Origin: Terriglobales bacterium
GTDB taxonomy: Bacteria > Acidobacteriota > Terriglobia > Terriglobales > Acidobacteriaceae
DNA length: 42,810 nucleotides
Reading direction: 5' to 3'
NCBI GenBank assembly: GCA_015654835.1
Contig: JAATGG010000212.1
Span: 1 to 42,810, forward strand
Part shown: piece by piece, positions 40,253 through 42,810 of the stretch
Numbering within the stretch: position 1 is the first letter of the stretch
Layout: every line of letters starts with the position of its first letter
The notes under the pieces: generated by a model
Database searches by the model: none
What the model saw: only the letters and a program-made list of their open reading frames with translations
What the model was told of the DNA's origin: nothing
Made by a program: the position numbers and the translations under genes

Positions 40253-40265
40253 GACCAAATCGGTC
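40253..40265. promoter_or_regulatory. Short dyad GACC-AAATC-GGTC in the TonB receptor promoter region
   Basis: GACC (40253-40256) and GGTC (40262-40265) form a 4+4 dyad around AAATC. An AT-rich stretch (TATATAACAATAAT, 40267-40280) lies immediately beside it, as expected for a promoter. It is a possible operator; the short arms make this a weak call. No Fur-box-like GATAATGATAATC sequence is seen. Confidence 0.3.
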
Positions 40266-40280
40266 GTATATAACAATAAT

Positions 40281-40843
40281 ACAGCTAGCTATTTCGCGCC
40301 CTGTGATTTGCATCACATTCTCTGCGGAAAAATGATTTGGACTGGCCCTGGGACGTCTGGCTGTGGATGTTGCGAAGGTGTCTTGAGACATCCGCGGTCG
40401 AAATCAGAGGCGCGATTCAGGAACGAGTGGAGCAAGCGCCACAAAACGCAAAGAGGCTCGACGAGATCCTCTTTCTCGGTTCATCGCCGACCGCCTGAAT
40501 AGAATTGGCCGGCTGCCGACCTCAAAATGTGTTGCATGCGGAGGCTTGCAGAGGTCATTCAACGCTCGCACCTGCGGCATTCTGGATATCTTTGCAGCGG
40601 GTGCGGGTGTGCATGGCGTGCGTGATTGGAATCTCGAAACGGCGGCGCTTTCGCATGGCTGCGTTCTCCGCGAACCCATCAAGTTCGGCCCGTTTCATTG
40701 CGGAGACCGGCTTCCACTCCGAGGTCCCTCTATCCACAGGCACCTACTCACACACTTGCAACCAATCCGCGATACCATAAGTTGTTTGCCGTTTGTCGCC
40801 CTCCGCGGAGTGCGATATGAGATTTGAAGAGGATATGAAGTAG
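40281..40843. other. Intergenic region between the TonB receptor and decarboxylase genes
   Basis: About 560 bases without a gene I can support. Several frames of 60-90 codons are open on both strands, but none has a ribosome binding site, domain or codon pattern like the neighbours. The right end carries the decarboxylase promoter and AAGAGGAT at 40827-40834. A 9-codon mini-frame (40817-40843) ends directly before the decarboxylase ATG and is probably chance. Confidence 0.4.
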
Positions 40844-42810
40844 ATGAGCGAAAAGCGTTGGGTGCTATTGATTGCCAGTGAAGTCGGGCGTACCGATTCC
40901 GTCTCGGACCGTGCCATGGAACGTCTTGTCGACGCCATCGGCGACGAAGGCTACGAGGTGGTCCGCACCACCTCGCCGGAAGACGGCCTTTCGCTCGTTA
41001 CCTCCGATCCCAGCTACTCCGCCATCCTGCTGGACTGGGACCTCGAAAGCAACTCCCAGTTCGAGGAGCGCGCGGCGCTCGACATCATTCGCGGCGTGCG
41101 CCACCGCAACAAGAAGGTCCCGATCTTTCTCATCGCCGACCGCACGCTGGTTTCAGAGCTTCCGCTCGAAGTGGTTAAGCAGGTCCACGAATATATTCAC
41201 CTGTTCGGAGATACGCCTGCATTCATCGCCTCGCGCCTCGATACGGCTATCGAGCGCTATCACGAGCAGCTTTTGCCGCCTTATTTTCGCGAGCTTCTTA
41301 AATACAATGACCAGTCCGCCTACTCGTGGGACGCTCCCGGCCACATGGGCGGCGTGGCCTTCCTCAAGCATCCGGTAGGGCAGGAATTCCATCGCTTCTT
41401 CGGCGAGAACCTGCTGCGCTCCGATCTAGGCATTTCGTCGGCGCCACTCGGTTCATGGCTTGACCACATTGGCCCCCCAGGGGACTCCGAGCGCAACGCC
41501 GCCCGCATCTTCGGTGCCGACTGGACGTTTTACGTGCTGGGCGGTTCCAGCACTTCAAACCAGATCGTCGGCCACGGCGTGATTGCCCAGGACGATATTG
41601 TCCTGGCGGATGCCAATTGCCACAAATCCATTTGTCACTCCCTCACCGTCACCGGCGCACGGCCCGTCTACTTTAAGCCCACGCGGAATGGCTACGGCAT
41701 GATCGGACTGGTCCCGCTCAAGCGATTCTCGCCGAAGTCGGTGCACGAACTGATTGCTCGCAGTCCTTTCTCGGCCGGGGCGCGTTCGCAGGAGCCGACC
41801 TACGCCGTGGTCACCAACTCCACCTACGACGGCCTCTGCTACAACGTCAACCAGGTTGTCGAGGAGCTTGGCGGCTCGGTGGCCCGCATCCACTTCGACG
41901 AAGCGTGGTACGCCTACGCCAAGTTCCACCCCATCTATCGCGGACGTTATGCCATGGGTGTGCCGGAAGACATGGAGAACCGCCCGACCATCTTCTCGGT
42001 GCAGTCGACGCACAAGATGCTGGCCGCCTTTTCCATGGGCTCCATGATCCACGTCAAGCTGTCCGACCGCGCTCCGCTGGATTTTGACCAGTTCAACGAA
42101 TCGTTCATGATGCACGGCACCACCTCGCCGTTCTATCCGCTGATTGCCTCGCTCGACGTGGCCGCAGCCATGATGGACGAGCCCGCCGGGCCCACGTTGA
42201 TGGACGAGACGCTGGCCGATGCGATTAGCTTTCGCCAGGCGATGAGCTCTGTTGCCCATCGCCTGCGCGACGAATCGGAGAACGGCGAAGCATGGTTCTT
42301 CGGCATCTATCAGCCGGAGCGCGTCACCGACCCCGCCACCGGTGAAGAGATTCTGTTTGAAGACGCCGAGGACGAGTTGCTGGCTACGGAGCCAAGCTGC
42401 TGGACCCTCAAGCGCGGCGAAGACTGGCACGGCTACCAGGACGAAGACTCACCCGACGACTACTGCATGCTCGACCCAGCCAAGGTGACGATTTTGACTC
42501 CAGGCGTGAATGCCCAGGGAGTTATTGCCCACTGGGGCATTCCCGCAGCCGTGTTGACCGAGTTCCTCGATTCGCGCCGGGTCGAGATTGCCCGTACCGG
42601 CGACTATACGGTTCTGGTGCTCTTTTCTGTGGGAACTTCCAAGGGCAAGTGGGGCAGTCTGCTCGAAAATCTTTTTGAATTCAAGCGGCTCTACGACTCC
42701 GAAGCGGCGCTTGAAGAGGCTTTGCCGGAACTGGTTCAGCGCTTTCCCGCCCGCTATCGCAATCTCTCGCTCAAAGATCTCTCCGATGAGATGCACAGGG
42801 CGATGATCGA
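40844..42810 (+). CDS. PLP-dependent Orn/Lys/Arg decarboxylase, cut by window edge
   Basis: 655 codons from ATG 40844, open to the window end. Residues 1 to about 140 form a receiver-like wing domain (VLLIASEVGRTDSVSDRA, SAILLDWDLES, VPIFLIADR), followed by PPYFRELLKYNDQSAYSWDAPGHMGG, the start of the catalytic domain. The PLP-binding Lys is K391 in QSTHKMLAAFSMGS; FDEAWYAYAKFHPIY supplies the cofactor Asp. The wing domain and the Lys position are close to acid-induced AdiA/LdcI of enterobacteria (about 715-755 residues), so about 100 residues are missing. Which amino acid it uses cannot be read; arginine is the common annotation in Acidobacteriota. It removes CO2 to give a polyamine or agmatine and can help in acid resistance. 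Confidence 0.93.
   Translation, partial: MSEKRWVLLIASEVGRTDSVSDRAMERLVDAIGDEGYEVVRTTSPEDGLSLVTSDPSYSAILLDWDLESNSQFEERAALDIIRGVRHRNKKVPIFLIADRTLVSELPLEVVKQVHEYIHLFGDTPAFIASRLDTAIERYHEQLLPPYFRELLKYNDQSAYSWDAPGHMGGVAFLKHPVGQEFHRFFGENLLRSDLGISSAPLGSWLDHIGPPGDSERNAARIFGADWTFYVLGGSSTSNQIVGHGVIAQDDIVLADANCHKSICHSLTVTGARPVYFKPTRNGYGMIGLVPLKRFSPKSVHELIARSPFSAGARSQEPTYAVVTNSTYDGLCYNVNQVVEELGGSVARIHFDEAWYAYAKFHPIYRGRYAMGVPEDMENRPTIFSVQSTHKMLAAFSMGSMIHVKLSDRAPLDFDQFNESFMMHGTTSPFYPLIASLDVAAAMMDEPAGPTLMDETLADAISFRQAMSSVAHRLRDESENGEAWFFGIYQPERVTDPATGEEILFEDAEDELLATEPSCWTLKRGEDWHGYQDEDSPDDYCMLDPAKVTILTPGVNAQGVIAHWGIPAAVLTEFLDSRRVEIARTGDYTVLVLFSVGTSKGKWGSLLENLFEFKRLYDSEAALEEALPELVQRFPARYRNLSLKDLSDEMHRAMI

Noticed and set aside
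40308..40827. Several frames of 60-90 codons on both strands before the decarboxylase
   Set aside because: None has a ribosome binding site, a domain or consistent codon use, and they overlap each other on both strands.

Overview
This high-GC window most resembles the chromosome of an Acidobacteriota member, probably class Terriglobia/Acidobacteriaceae. The evidence is a tandem CAACAACCCC-type RNA upstream of nadA (the NAD+-I riboswitch, so far reported only from Acidobacteriota), a 1052-residue Oar-type TonB-dependent receptor with an N-terminal carboxypeptidase-regulatory domain, a fused aroDE, and secreted FG-GAP, DUF1080 and Gly/His-rich proteins. No rRNA, tRNA, CRISPR array, transposase or phage gene was seen.

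Layout. (1) 1-4848, minus strand: a tightly packed run aroB > menG/ubiE > a CDF metal transporter with a three-domain tail > OsmC > a stand-alone PASTA membrane protein > the 5' end of an MFS transporter. (2) 5014-8754: an Hsp70-like ATPase, a Crp/Fnr regulator divergent from a receiver-like protein without its phospho-acceptor Asp, and a secreted Gly/His-repeat protein. (3) 9050-17327: nadB, an unassigned radical SAM protein, TerC, the operon tatB-tatC-M28 peptidase, then nadA behind its riboswitch, and a DUF2203 protein. nadB and nadA together make quinolinate for NAD. (4) 17659-25494: an ahpC-ahpD peroxide-defence pair, two lipoproteins (a beta-propeller and an SH3-type), aroDE and an M3 oligopeptidase. 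(5) 25655-31560: an SDR, a DUF1080 protein, an FG-GAP propeller, a YfiH/PgeF enzyme with a C-tract start, an HU/IHF-like protein and a GT2 glycosyltransferase.

(6) 31561-33102 is a patchwork. It holds a 30-codon single-helix membrane ORF, a decayed piece of an acyl-CoA synthetase, a methyltransferase and two small uncertain ORFs. (7) 33103-35524 is a MarR-MFS-isochorismatase-like operon. (8) 35581-40107 is a PepSY membrane protein downstream of the TonB receptor, probably an iron or other ligand uptake unit, with a structured 5' leader. (9) 40844 to the edge is a PLP-dependent Orn/Lys/Arg decarboxylase cut by the window end.

The strongest non-coding signal is the two-domain nadA leader at 15429-15569, whose last stem contains the nadA ribosome binding site. 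Other non-coding signals are a pair of 23-nt palindromes with a compensatory base change (6615-6637 and 36881-36903), several long hairpins between genes, and a homopolymeric C tract at the start of the yfiH-like gene.
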